Source: a virus. From it: DNA of 25,923 nt. Location: the IMG/VR virus record IMGVR_UViG_3300025771_000162, positions 1 through 25,923 of that record; one strand, written 5' to 3'. Positions 1 through 6,903 of this stretch are shown piece by piece. Position numbers and translations under genes: made by a program. Positions within the stretch are counted from its first letter, which is position 1, and every line of letters begins with the position of its first letter. The notes under the pieces are model-generated. The model was not told the DNA's origin, did no database searches, and saw only the letters and a list, made by a program, of their open reading frames with translations.

Positions 1-1
1 C

Positions 2-916
2 CGTTTATGTGATATAATTAATGATAATGATTTTCCATGGAAGCTTGTTAAGAATATAACAGGGCGGGAAGAAGACGGCCCGGGGTTAGTACACCCTATT
101 ATTAAAGAAGAAGGTGTTGTCACATCAGATGAAGTTTTACAAGCTGTAAAAGATGTTGTTATGTCTATACCTGATTATAGAGTAGAGGACATCTTTAGAA
201 TAAAATTAAACTGCTTGTTAAAAGATTCAAATCATATAACCTATAATAATAAACATATTGATCAAGACTTTGATCACAATGCTATGATTTTATATCTAAA
301 TGATAGTGATGGTGATACATTGTTATATGACGGCGATAATATTATTAATAGGTCATCTCCACAAAAAGGCAAATATATAATTTTTAATGGTCTGATTGAT
401 CATGCTAGCACTCGACCGGTAGACCATACATATCGTTTTGTTTTAAATATTAATTTTCAACCAGACGATAATTTTATAATAGACCAGGTAAAAAAAATAA
501 CTAAAGCTTTACCTCATTACAATCAAAGTTTATTTGATCATCTTGTTGGTACTTATACTATTTTAAAAAAAATAGGCGCGCCTAGATATGTTAGATTAGC
601 AGGATTATGTCATTCTATATACGGCTCTGCAACATATAATAATAATGCTGTAGATATAAAAGAGAGAGATAATATAAAATCTATAATTGGCCCAGCTGCT
701 GAAGAGTTAGCATTTACTTTTTGCACGTTAGATAGAACACCAGAGAGCTATAGAAGTATAGAAGAAGAAAAACAACACGATTTATTATTAATTGAATATG
801 CGAATTTAATTGATCAAAATCATAATGGAGAGCATAATAAAGTTGTAAATTCTATAATGCACAGAATAACAGAGCTCCAAAAAGAAGATAGGCGTATAGA
901 TGTTGAAAGTTACTGA
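2..916 (+). CDS. 2OG-Fe(II) oxygenase fused to a DUF6817 (HD-like) domain, 5' partial
   Basis: The reading frame is open from the window edge, so the gene starts upstream. The in-frame ATG at 161 is probably internal, because the 53 residues before it (with NDFPWKLV) resemble the N-terminus of phage 2OG hydroxylases. Numbered from that ATG, an iron/2OG facial triad is visible: His32-x-Asp34, distal His81 and Arg92 before a FVLNINF strand. Residues about 115-220 form a second, all-helical domain with FDHLVGTY, GLCHSIYG and AFTFCTLDR, which I recognise as DUF6817, an HD-like family of unknown function. The family knowledge is that 2OG enzymes hydroxylate or oxidise small molecules, peptides or bases; the substrate here is unknown. 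The 3' end overlaps the next oxygenase gene by 17 bp, implying one operon. Fold assignment is firm for the first domain and good for the second. Confidence 0.8.
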   Translation, partial: RLCDIINDNDFPWKLVKNITGREEDGPGLVHPIIKEEGVVTSDEVLQAVKDVVMSIPDYRVEDIFRIKLNCLLKDSNHITYNNKHIDQDFDHNAMILYLNDSDGDTLLYDGDNIINRSSPQKGKYIIFNGLIDHASTRPVDHTYRFVLNINFQPDDNFIIDQVKKITKALPHYNQSLFDHLVGTYTILKKIGAPRYVRLAGLCHSIYGSATYNNNAVDIKERDNIKSIIGPAAEELAFTFCTLDRTPESYRSIEEEKQHDLLLIEYANLIDQNHNGEHNKVVNSIMHRITELQKEDRRIDVESY

Positions 917-1574
917 CAGATATATTAAGTATAAATTAGAAAATAGTGCAGAGATAAACAAGTATGCTTCTGAAGATATAATTAATCTCAGCACATATCA
1001 CTACACTATGGGGTGGGATCGATCTAATCAAGGTGGTTGGCAAGCTCATTATATTGATATAAAAAAATTAGAATGGATGCAGCACTTAGATGATGCAATA
1101 ATAGCTTGTGCTAAGCAAATAGTAGATGATAATAATCCTAGAAGCGAGTTTGATTTACATACTTACTACTGGTTAAATTTAAATTATTACGGCACTAATA
1201 ATAATCCTCATCATCATTCTAGAGCAACATATACTGAATTTGTAGAGAAAACAGATGAAATGCTTTTAACTAAACCACCATATGCACCAGAAATATTATC
1301 TGGGGCTTATTATGTTAAGGTTCCAGAAAATAGCGGTAGGTTATATTTTAGAGAAAAGAGATATACATATTTAAATAATTTATTTAACACTAATTATGAT
1401 ACTAAAATAGATGTATCTGAAGGTGAAGCTATTTTCTTCTGGCCTGATGTTGTTCATGGCGTGGAGAAAAACGATAATAAAGAAGAACCTAGAATTAGTA
1501 TAGCATTTAATATAGGTATTAGACCGGTAGGTCAAAGACATGCAATGAGCGGATTTGATTGTGTAAATGACTAG
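900..1574 (+). CDS. 2OG-Fe(II) oxygenase (TIGR02466-like)
   Basis: A 224-aa protein with the pattern of the putative 2OG-Fe(II) oxygenase family TIGR02466. It has NLNYYGTNNNPHHHS carrying the proximal histidines, SGAYYVKVPENSGRLYF, then GEAIFFWPDVVHGV with the distal His, and PRISIAFNI with the 2OG-binding Arg. About 26 residues are inserted between the His cluster and the SGAYY strand, a region that is short in cellular relatives. It starts inside the end of the upstream oxygenase gene and its own end overlaps the next one, so the three are translationally coupled. Marine T4-like phages often carry such enzymes; the substrate (protein, nucleotide or lipid) cannot be told from sequence. Confidence 0.82.
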   Translation: MLKVTDRYIKYKLENSAEINKYASEDIINLSTYHYTMGWDRSNQGGWQAHYIDIKKLEWMQHLDDAIIACAKQIVDDNNPRSEFDLHTYYWLNLNYYGTNNNPHHHSRATYTEFVEKTDEMLLTKPPYAPEILSGAYYVKVPENSGRLYFREKRYTYLNNLFNTNYDTKIDVSEGEAIFFWPDVVHGVEKNDNKEEPRISIAFNIGIRPVGQRHAMSGFDCVND

Positions 1575-2262
1575 TCTAATTAAAGATATAAAACCGATAG
1601 GGTGGCAGTTTGAAAGCTGCTTTATTAATATAAGTGTGCCTATTGTTAGCTATAGCTTTGCACACGCCGATAAATTTAAAAATGAATTAGTTGATATTGT
1701 AGATGATATAGAATCTTTTTATTTAAGAAACAAACCAGAAAGCTTTGCTGAGCAGGACGGTGAAACAAATACACAGAGTCTTAATACTCATAATTTTAGA
1801 AATTATAATATATTTGACTTTAATGAATATGAAAGTATAAATTGTTTACAGCAATTTGTTAGCGAATGTATAATCCATTATAAAGAACAAATTTTTAATT
1901 TTAAATCTCAACCAACATATATTCAATGTTGGAGTAATAAAGTAGAAAGATTAGACTATCTTTCATATCACTATCATAACAACTTATCAAACATATCAAG
2001 TTTAAGTGCTAATTATTTTTTAAAATGTAGTGGTATAGAAACATTTACTGAATATAAAGCACCGTCTAATGTATTTGATGATTGTAAAATTATATACATT
2101 GATAACGTTGAGGGTGATTTAACTATATTTCCATCCTTTATTAAGCATAAGACCTCTCCTGTTAGAGATAGGTTTGGTGTTCGATATTCTTTAGGTATGG
2201 ATATACTTGAAAATCAATATGAAGATATAAAAAGAACTGGTTGCTGGAAACAAATAATATAG
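1567..2262 (+). CDS. putative 2OG-Fe(II) oxygenase
   Basis: A 231-aa protein, the third oxygenase-like gene in a row, overlapping the previous one by 8 bp. The centre has LSYHYHNNLSNISSLSANYFLKCS, shown here in part as YHYHNN, which looks like the proximal metal-binding turn. Near the C-terminus GDLTIFPSFIKHKTSPV supplies a distal His, followed by RFGVRYSLGMDI with a candidate 2OG-binding Arg. The order and spacing match a double-stranded beta-helix dioxygenase, but the HxH in place of HxD and the divergent N-terminal 90 residues make the assignment weaker than for its neighbours. It ends just before a promoter, so it closes the operon. Confidence 0.65.
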   Translation: MTSLIKDIKPIGWQFESCFINISVPIVSYSFAHADKFKNELVDIVDDIESFYLRNKPESFAEQDGETNTQSLNTHNFRNYNIFDFNEYESINCLQQFVSECIIHYKEQIFNFKSQPTYIQCWSNKVERLDYLSYHYHNNLSNISSLSANYFLKCSGIETFTEYKAPSNVFDDCKIIYIDNVEGDLTIFPSFIKHKTSPVRDRFGVRYSLGMDILENQYEDIKRTGCWKQII

Positions 2263-2291
2263 TTGCATTTGATATTATTATATCATATAAT
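2263..2291 (+). promoter_or_regulatory. sigma70-type promoter for the glycine-zipper gene
   Basis: TTGCAT, 17-bp spacer, TATAAT, preceded by AG. It begins one base after the previous stop codon and lies 24 bp before the ATG at 2315, which has an AAGGAG ribosome site at 2302-2307. It is one of five near-identical promoters in the window. Confidence 0.75.
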
Positions 2292-2314
2292 AGAAATATC
2301 AAAGGAGAAAATTT

Positions 2315-2821
2315 ATGAAAAACATTATTACTGGTTGTCTATTATTTACTTTCACATCTGGGTGCGTTCAAGCTCAAAATATTACACAGTCTGTTACCGG
2401 TACTGTTGTAGCTGTAGAACCTCTAACACAAGTTGTAAGTGTTGAGCGACCACATACTAGTTGCCATACAGTTGATGTTCCTATCTATGGTGGTAGAAAT
2501 TCTACTAATGATACTATCGTAGGAGCAGTGATTGGTGGAGCTCTTGGTAATCAGATTGGTGGTGGAAGTGGTAGAGATGCGGCCACTGTACTTGGTGCTA
2601 TTATTGGCGCTGATGTTGCTAAGAAAAGAAACAACAATAGTAATATCGTTGGCTATCGTCAAGAGAATCGTTGTTATACCGAATACTTGACCGAGCTTCA
2701 AGAACGACATGCTGGTTATAAAGTTACTATCGAAGTAGATAATTCTACTATTACATCAGTTACTGATAGAAATTATTCTGTCGGTCAAACAATTCAATTG
2801 AATAAACAATACTCTTTTTAA
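2315..2821 (+). CDS. glycine-zipper envelope protein (17 kDa surface antigen-like)
   Basis: A 168-aa protein with an N-terminal export signal: a hydrophobic stretch at residues 4-16, then TSGC17 (a weak lipobox) and VQAQ (a possible signal peptidase I site). Residues about 70-100 contain a glycine zipper with GAVIGGALGNQIGGGSG and GAIIGAD, like the Rick_17kDa_Anti/glycine-zipper 2TM family of outer-membrane-associated proteins. The rest is beta-rich and has paired cysteines (Cys50 plus one near residue 119). It has its own promoter directly upstream and a good ribosome site. In a phage it would act in the host envelope, perhaps in superinfection exclusion or membrane modification; that role is inference. 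The fold call is fairly secure. Confidence 0.72.
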   Translation: MKNIITGCLLFTFTSGCVQAQNITQSVTGTVVAVEPLTQVVSVERPHTSCHTVDVPIYGGRNSTNDTIVGAVIGGALGNQIGGGSGRDAATVLGAIIGADVAKKRNNNSNIVGYRQENRCYTEYLTELQERHAGYKVTIEVDNSTITSVTDRNYSVGQTIQLNKQYSF

Positions 2822-2823
2822 CT

Positions 2824-3369
2824 ATGAATATATTTGTTTTGGATCGGAACCCGTATTATGCGGCTCTTCAGATGTGTGATAAGCATGTGGTAAAGATGGT
2901 GACTGAAACCGCTCAGTTACTGTCTACATGTCATAGATTGCTCGACGGTGAAATGTATTTGGCATTGACTAAAAATGGTCGTCGAATAAAAAGATGGCGT
3001 TTATATGATGAAAGAGAACAGCTATTGTATAAAGCTTCTCATATTAATCATCCATGTAATATCTGGTTAAGAGAATCAAGAGGCAACTACGAATGGACGT
3101 TCAATCATTTTATTGGTTTGTGCGATGAGTATCGAAATCGATATGGACGTGAGCACAAAGCTGATACTGACTTTAGATTCTTTCTGCATAGATTTCCTGA
3201 CAACTTAAAAGACGGTTTAATAACTGAGTTCGCTCAAGCAATGCCTGATGAATGTAAGCAAAAAGATGTTGAACTTGCTTACAAAAGTTACTATAATAAG
3301 TATAAATCAGATATCGCAAAATGGAAGTCAGGTAATGTACCTGCTTGGTTTGAAGGAGAAGCTGCGTGA
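2824..3369 (+). CDS. conserved T4-like phage protein, possibly related to pyrimidine-dimer glycosylase
   Basis: A 181-aa cytoplasmic protein beginning MNIFVLDRNPYYAALQMCDKHVVKMVTETAQLLSTCHR (key positions: two Asp, CDKHVVKM, ETAQLLST). It continues with NHPCNIWLRES and a tryptophan-rich helix. This pattern is shared by a widespread marine phage family; database entries sometimes connect it to the pyrimidine dimer DNA glycosylase fold (T4 endonuclease V). I recognise the family from memory, but the enzymatic assignment is unproven. It starts 2 bp after the preceding stop and its end overlaps the next gene by 4 bp, so it shares the upstream promoter. A role in DNA repair would fit the phage, but is inference. 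Confidence 0.6.
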   Translation: MNIFVLDRNPYYAALQMCDKHVVKMVTETAQLLSTCHRLLDGEMYLALTKNGRRIKRWRLYDEREQLLYKASHINHPCNIWLRESRGNYEWTFNHFIGLCDEYRNRYGREHKADTDFRFFLHRFPDNLKDGLITEFAQAMPDECKQKDVELAYKSYYNKYKSDIAKWKSGNVPAWFEGEAA

Positions 3370-3791
3370 GTATGCATATGATTAAAGGCGTTGTGGTTCA
3401 TGGATCTAAGAAGCGCAAGTCTAAGAAAAGAATTGATATGAACAAGTTCGAGCTCGAGTGGCGGCAATATAATAAACGAATGAGACAGACTCATTGCCAT
3501 GCAGCTCAGTTTGAGACGTTAGATGATTATGTTAGATATGTTTCTGGTAAAACTAAAAAAGTAAAACGGGAGTTTGTTCCTTATGAACCGAAAGCTTCAT
3601 ACCACCGTACTACGGCAAAGATTAGCTCTTTCGAATCGTCGAACAGCGTACCTGAATCGGCTGCGCGAAAAGAGTCCCCAGTCTATTCAGGAGACTATAT
3701 TATCGGAATCGCAGGAATGCACAAGTCAAACTTCGTCCCAGTTGGACGAGGAGACGATCCGGAAGCATACGCTAAGATGAGACGTAACTAA
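3366..3791 (+). CDS. conserved hypothetical phage protein, basic N-terminus
   Basis: A 141-aa protein that most likely starts at GTG 3366: AAGGAG ends about 8 bases before it and the codon overlaps the TGA of the upstream gene, while the ATGs at 3372 and 3378 are further from the ribosome site. The first 25 residues are strongly basic (KKRKSKKR). The C-terminal half carries YSGDYIIGIAGMHKSNFVPV and ends in AYAKMRR, a signature I know from a conserved but uncharacterised protein of marine T4-like phages. No enzymatic motif is visible. It closes the transcription unit that starts at the glycine-zipper gene, as a strong hairpin terminator follows. Confidence 0.65.
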   Translation: MSMHMIKGVVVHGSKKRKSKKRIDMNKFELEWRQYNKRMRQTHCHAAQFETLDDYVRYVSGKTKKVKREFVPYEPKASYHRTTAKISSFESSNSVPESAARKESPVYSGDYIIGIAGMHKSNFVPVGRGDDPEAYAKMRRN

Positions 3792-3815
3792 ATTAGTTAA
3801 ATATCATAGAGTTAT

Positions 3816-3880
3816 AACCTATTGATTTTATTGAGTTTTTTATTTTTTTTCTAACTCATTGATTTCAATAGGTTTTTTTA
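3816..3880 (+). terminator. long nested hairpin terminator
   Basis: AACCTATTGA (3816-3825) pairs perfectly with TCAATAGGTT (3865-3874), and inside it TGAGTT pairs with AACTCA. A T run follows the outer stem. The loop is itself T-rich. The element separates the 3366-3791 gene from the next promoter. Confidence 0.8.
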
Positions 3881-3892
3881 TGAAAAAAACAG

Positions 3893-3921
3893 TTGATCTT
3901 TTGATTTCTCGTGACTATAAT
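3893..3921 (+). promoter_or_regulatory. sigma70-type promoter
   Basis: TTGATC, 17-bp spacer, TATAAT, again preceded by AG. It lies right after a terminator and 26 bp before the ATG at 3948, whose leader carries GAGGAG. It should drive the run of small genes up to the HD hydrolase. Confidence 0.78.
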
Positions 3922-3947
3922 ATATGTATCAAATGAGGAGATACATT

Positions 3948-4160
3948 ATGAGTAACAACGTAGCAACGATTTCAGAACTTACTGCTAGCTTTAATGCAGC
4001 GGTTCGTAATCCTGAGAACCTTAACGAAGACGGTTCTATTAACTGGAACTTTGTAGATGCTGATATTCATATGGATGCAGGCGAAGCTGATAAAGTAATA
4101 CCTAATGATTGGTACAATACTTTCAACGACCTTGCAGATCAACTCGAAGCCAATCAATAA
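3948..4160 (+). CDS. small conserved hypothetical phage protein
   Basis: A 70-aa acidic protein. I chose the ATG at 3948 because GAGGAG stands 7-8 bases upstream; the longer in-frame start at 3924 lies almost on the promoter -10 and has no ribosome site. The core 'DGSINWNFVDADIHMD' resembles short uncharacterised proteins of T4-like cyanophages. There is no signal peptide or membrane segment. It is first in a unit with two more small genes and the HD hydrolase. Function unknown. Confidence 0.7.
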   Translation: MSNNVATISELTASFNAAVRNPENLNEDGSINWNFVDADIHMDAGEADKVIPNDWYNTFNDLADQLEANQ

Positions 4161-4172
4161 GAGGAGAAGATT

Positions 4173-4466
4173 GTGAAAGATATTTTAGCTGTTATTTTGT
4201 TGAACTCGGTTCTTAACTCTGGTGCTGATGTAAATCAGAATCAACAAGTTCATGTACCTAATCAGGTCATTACTCATCAACAAGTAATCAATGATCGTCG
4301 TATTAGCGATGCGCATCGAGAAGCTGTTCGCATTCAGAATAGAATCAACTCTGTTCGTTCTATGAAAGATGGTCGTAGTGCTGGTGCAGTATATGATCTT
4401 TTGCGTAAGGGTACTGTATATGGTACCGGCGGCGCTACTAACACGATTATATATAATAATCGATAA
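4173..4466 (+). CDS. hypothetical protein with hydrophobic N-terminus (GTG start)
   Basis: A 97-aa protein starting with GTG at 4173, supported by GAGGAGA six bases upstream and 12 bp after the previous stop. The first 15 residues (MKDILAVILLNSVLN) are hydrophobic and could be a signal peptide or a short membrane anchor. The remainder is rich in Gln, Asn, Arg and Val (QNQQVHVPNQVITHQQV) and then basic, ending in a Gly/Asn-rich tail. I do not recognise the family. Its place between two other small genes on one promoter suggests an early accessory function. Confidence 0.6.
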   Translation: MKDILAVILLNSVLNSGADVNQNQQVHVPNQVITHQQVINDRRISDAHREAVRIQNRINSVRSMKDGRSAGAVYDLLRKGTVYGTGGATNTIIYNNR

Positions 4467-4478
4467 TTCGAGGGCGTT

Positions 4479-4691
4479 ATGAAAGATCTAACTAAAGAAC
4501 TTGAAAGTGTTTGGACGGCTATGAGTCTCTTGGCCAAGCAAGAAGCTATGGCTAAACTTATTGAGCAAAGCCATGCTAAAAAAGAAACCAAAGAAAAAGC
4601 GTTGCGTCAGCTTAAAGGAATCAATGCAGCCTTTAAAGTAGATCAATTTGCTACTAACTATATGCTGTCAGGCGAAGGAATGAAAGTTTAA
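4479..4691 (+). CDS. small helical hypothetical protein
   Basis: A 70-aa protein, nearly all predicted helix and rich in Lys, Glu and Ala (KQEAMAKLIEQSHAKKETKEKAL), which looks like a helical hairpin or a short coiled coil. A GAGGG ribosome site precedes the ATG. Its stop codon overlaps the ATG of the HD hydrolase (TAATG), so the two are translationally coupled and might act together; that is inference. I do not recognise the family. Confidence 0.6.
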   Translation: MKDLTKELESVWTAMSLLAKQEAMAKLIEQSHAKKETKEKALRQLKGINAAFKVDQFATNYMLSGEGMKV

Positions 4692-5209
4692 TGACCTTAT
4701 CTTCTGCAATATCATTTGCAACAATGGCTCATAAAGGGCAAGTAAGGAAGTATACAAACGAGCCTTATATTGTGCATCCTTTAGAAGTTGTCGATATTGT
4801 TAAGTCAGTAGATCATACGGAAGAGATGTTAATAGCTGCTGTCTTACATGATGTTGTAGAAGATACTCCTTTCACTAGCGACGATATACATGACAAGTTT
4901 GGTCCTGTAGTAGGAAAGTTAGTGGATGAGTTGACAGATATATCTAAACCATCTGACGGTAACAGAGCTGTTAGAAAGGCTAAAGACCGGGATCATTTAG
5001 CTAAAGCTTCAAAAGCTGCTCAAACTATTAAAGTAGCTGACTTAATAAGTAACACTACAAGTATTGTAGAGCACGATCCTAAGTTTGCTGAAGTCTACTT
5101 GAAAGAGAAAGCTGACTTGTTAGATGTATTAGTGTTAGCTGACAAAAAACTTTTAAAAAAGGCAATAAACCAGTTGCCTTTTTGTCAAGAAGATACTATA
5201 TTAATATAG
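4691..5209 (+). CDS. SpoT/MESH1-like HD-domain hydrolase (putative small alarmone hydrolase)
   Basis: A 172-aa stand-alone HD domain of the RelA/SpoT hydrolase type. Visible motifs are AHKGQVRK (13-20), YIVHP with His29, LHDVVEDT with His53-Asp54 and Glu57-Asp58, and KVADLISNT with Asp117. These correspond to the Mn-binding and catalytic positions of (p)ppGpp hydrolases. No synthetase, TGS or ACT domain is present, so it matches the length of MESH1-like small alarmone hydrolases. It would degrade (p)ppGpp, or the 2'-phosphate of NADPH as some MESH1 proteins do, in the host cytoplasm. It is the last gene of its unit, and the promoter of the next gene sits inside its 3' end. Family call is strong; the exact substrate is inference. 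Confidence 0.85.
   Translation: MTLSSAISFATMAHKGQVRKYTNEPYIVHPLEVVDIVKSVDHTEEMLIAAVLHDVVEDTPFTSDDIHDKFGPVVGKLVDELTDISKPSDGNRAVRKAKDRDHLAKASKAAQTIKVADLISNTTSIVEHDPKFAEVYLKEKADLLDVLVLADKKLLKKAINQLPFCQEDTILI
5174..5202 (+). promoter_or_regulatory. sigma70-type promoter inside the HD hydrolase 3' end
   Basis: TTGCCT, 17-bp spacer, TATATT, preceded by AG. The whole element lies within the last 12 codons of the HD gene and drives the DUF932 gene, whose leader carries GAGGAGG. Confidence 0.7.
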
Positions 5210-5243
5210 TAAGTTGAATAAACATCCTGAGGAGGATTATATT

Positions 5244-6185
5244 ATGGCACATATGGTTGAAACGATGGCTTATGCTGGTGAAGTTCCTTGGCATGGTCTT
5301 GGTGTTAAAGTTAATGATGATCTCACTGTAGATGAGATGATTGCGGCTGCTGGTCTTGATTGGACGGTTAGTAAGCAGCCTACCTTTTATCGCATTGGCG
5401 ATAATGAAATTGCGACAGGAAAATTTGCTTTGATTAGAGATACTGATCAACAATTCCTGTCAACAGTCTCCGATGGATGGGAGCCGTGTCAGAATGTTGA
5501 TGCGTTTTCTATCTTTGAGGAGTTCGTAGAGCGCAATGAACTGGAAATGCATACTGCAGGTTCATTGAAGGACGGCCAGGTTGTCTGGGGTCTTGCTAAA
5601 ATGAAAGATCAGTTTGCTTTGTTTAACGACGATGTGACGGAACAGTATCTCCTCCTCGTCAATCCGCACACGTTCGGAAACGGCATTCACGTCCGCTCTA
5701 CCCCTATTCGAGTTGTATGTAATAACACTTTATCATTTGCTCTTGGCTCAGCATCTGATGTTAAATCAACTCAGAACCATCGTAAAGTATTTGACGCTGA
5801 ACAAATGAAAGAGGCAATTGGTCTTACTCGTAAGAAGCTTGCTCAGTATGAGACAATGGCATCTTTCTTGGCCAGCAAGCGCTTTAACGATGAGTCATTT
5901 AAAGAGTATCTTAATGTTGTCTTTCCTAATTTTTCTAAGAAAGAAGATGCTGATAAGACACTTTCACGTAATGCTAGCCGTGCATTTGAAATAGTTGATA
6001 TTCAGCCAGGAGCCGAATTCGGCAAAGGTACTTGGTGGCAAGCTTTTAATTCTGTCACATACCTTGTTGATCATGAGCTTGGCCGTAGTCAAGATTCTCG
6101 ACTAAACTCTGCCTGGTTAGGTGTCAATAAAGATCGCAAAAATATGGCATTAGAAAAAGCCGTAGAGTTTGCTGAAGCAGCTTAA
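5244..6185 (+). CDS. DUF932 / TIGR03299 phage-plasmid-like protein
   Basis: A 313-aa protein. The ATG at 5244 is preferred over an in-frame start at 5214 because a full GAGGAGG ribosome site ends 6 bases before it and the remaining sequence then begins MAHMVETMAYAGEVPWHGLG, the usual DUF932 start. Further family marks are FALIRDTDQQFLSTVSDGWEP, the central PHTFGNGIHVRSTPIRVVCNNTL block (shown as key words RVVCNNTL) and a GTWWQAFNSVTYLVDHELG segment near the C-terminus. DUF932 proteins are common on plasmids and phages; some reports link them to plasmid or defence biology, but the function is not settled. It is monocistronic, with its own promoter and a tight terminator. Confidence 0.88.
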   Translation: MAHMVETMAYAGEVPWHGLGVKVNDDLTVDEMIAAAGLDWTVSKQPTFYRIGDNEIATGKFALIRDTDQQFLSTVSDGWEPCQNVDAFSIFEEFVERNELEMHTAGSLKDGQVVWGLAKMKDQFALFNDDVTEQYLLLVNPHTFGNGIHVRSTPIRVVCNNTLSFALGSASDVKSTQNHRKVFDAEQMKEAIGLTRKKLAQYETMASFLASKRFNDESFKEYLNVVFPNFSKKEDADKTLSRNASRAFEIVDIQPGAEFGKGTWWQAFNSVTYLVDHELGRSQDSRLNSAWLGVNKDRKNMALEKAVEFAEAA

Positions 6186-6188
6186 CTA

Positions 6189-6212
6189 AAGGGGCTACGG
6201 CCCCTTCTTTTT
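6189..6212 (+). terminator. intrinsic terminator with UACG tetraloop
   Basis: AAGGGGC, loop TACG, GCCCCTT, then a T run. The closing C(UACG)G loop is of the extra-stable UNCG class. It starts 3 bp after the DUF932 stop codon. Confidence 0.9.
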
Positions 6213-6224
6213 TAAAGGTAAAAA

Positions 6225-6848
6225 ATGATAGAAGAAAAAATTAATATTGAACCGGTTTACGATTATCGTGACGAAATTGTAGCTTATAAACTTATTAATC
6301 TTTTTTCTCCAATTACTCTAACTGTCTTTAATGAATTTTATTTAGAACAAAATTGGATTAATGAGACAGAGAGTTCTAAGCCGCCAGATAATATAATACC
6401 GCATGATAATTTTACTCTTGGTTTATATAATGACGCGCTGTCTATATCAATATTAAATACATTAACACCCGTGGTGTCTAATATTTTAAAAAAAGATGTT
6501 TTACCGTCATACACCTACTCTAGAGTTTATACAAAAAATACTGAGTTAATCTCTCATCGTGATAGAGATTCTTGTGAGATATCTCTAACATTAAATATAT
6601 TTCAAACCGGATCTGAAATTGAAAAATTTTATGTTTCAGATAAAGATAAGAAGCATTGCTTACCAGAAGAAATAACTACAATTAATACTAACATGGGGGA
6701 TGCTATATTATTCTGGGGACAAGATAACAGCAATGGAAGCTGGCATTGGAGAGATCCAACACGAAGCGATGAACATCTTCAAAGTTTCTTACATTGGGTT
6801 TATGCAGACGGTAAATATAAAGATAATGCGTTTGAGTGGAAAAAATAG
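6225..6848 (+). CDS. 2OG-Fe(II) oxygenase (prolyl-4-hydroxylase-like)
   Basis: A 207-aa protein with the layout of the phage prolyl-hydroxylase-like family: PSYTYSRVYTKNTEL, then SHRDRDSCEISLTLNI carrying the His-x-Asp metal pair, a central FYVSD strand, GDAILFWG, and finally WHWRDP with the distal His and a downstream Arg. Cyanophage relatives have the same 'SHxDRDSCEISLTLN' core. It is separated from the three oxygenase genes at the start of the window and clearly belongs to a different subfamily. It follows a terminator by 12 bp with only an AAAGG ribosome site, and I see no clear promoter, so it may depend on readthrough or on a phage-specific promoter. Substrate unknown. Confidence 0.82.
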   Translation: MIEEKINIEPVYDYRDEIVAYKLINLFSPITLTVFNEFYLEQNWINETESSKPPDNIIPHDNFTLGLYNDALSISILNTLTPVVSNILKKDVLPSYTYSRVYTKNTELISHRDRDSCEISLTLNIFQTGSEIEKFYVSDKDKKHCLPEEITTINTNMGDAILFWGQDNSNGSWHWRDPTRSDEHLQSFLHWVYADGKYKDNAFEWKK

Positions 6849-6877
6849 TTGCACTTCCTTATTTTTGTGATTATAAT
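6849..6877 (+). promoter_or_regulatory. sigma70-type promoter for the HAD gene
   Basis: TTGCAC, 17-bp spacer, TATAAT, preceded by AG. The -35 starts right after the previous stop codon. The leader ends in AAGGAGATA before the ATG at 6904. Confidence 0.78.
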
Positions 6878-6903
6878 ATGGTATGAAATAAGGAGATATT
6901 ATT

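Noticed and set aside
161-163. ATG as start of the first oxygenase gene
   Set aside because: The frame stays open to the window edge and the upstream residues look like conserved 2OG hydroxylase sequence, so this ATG is probably internal.
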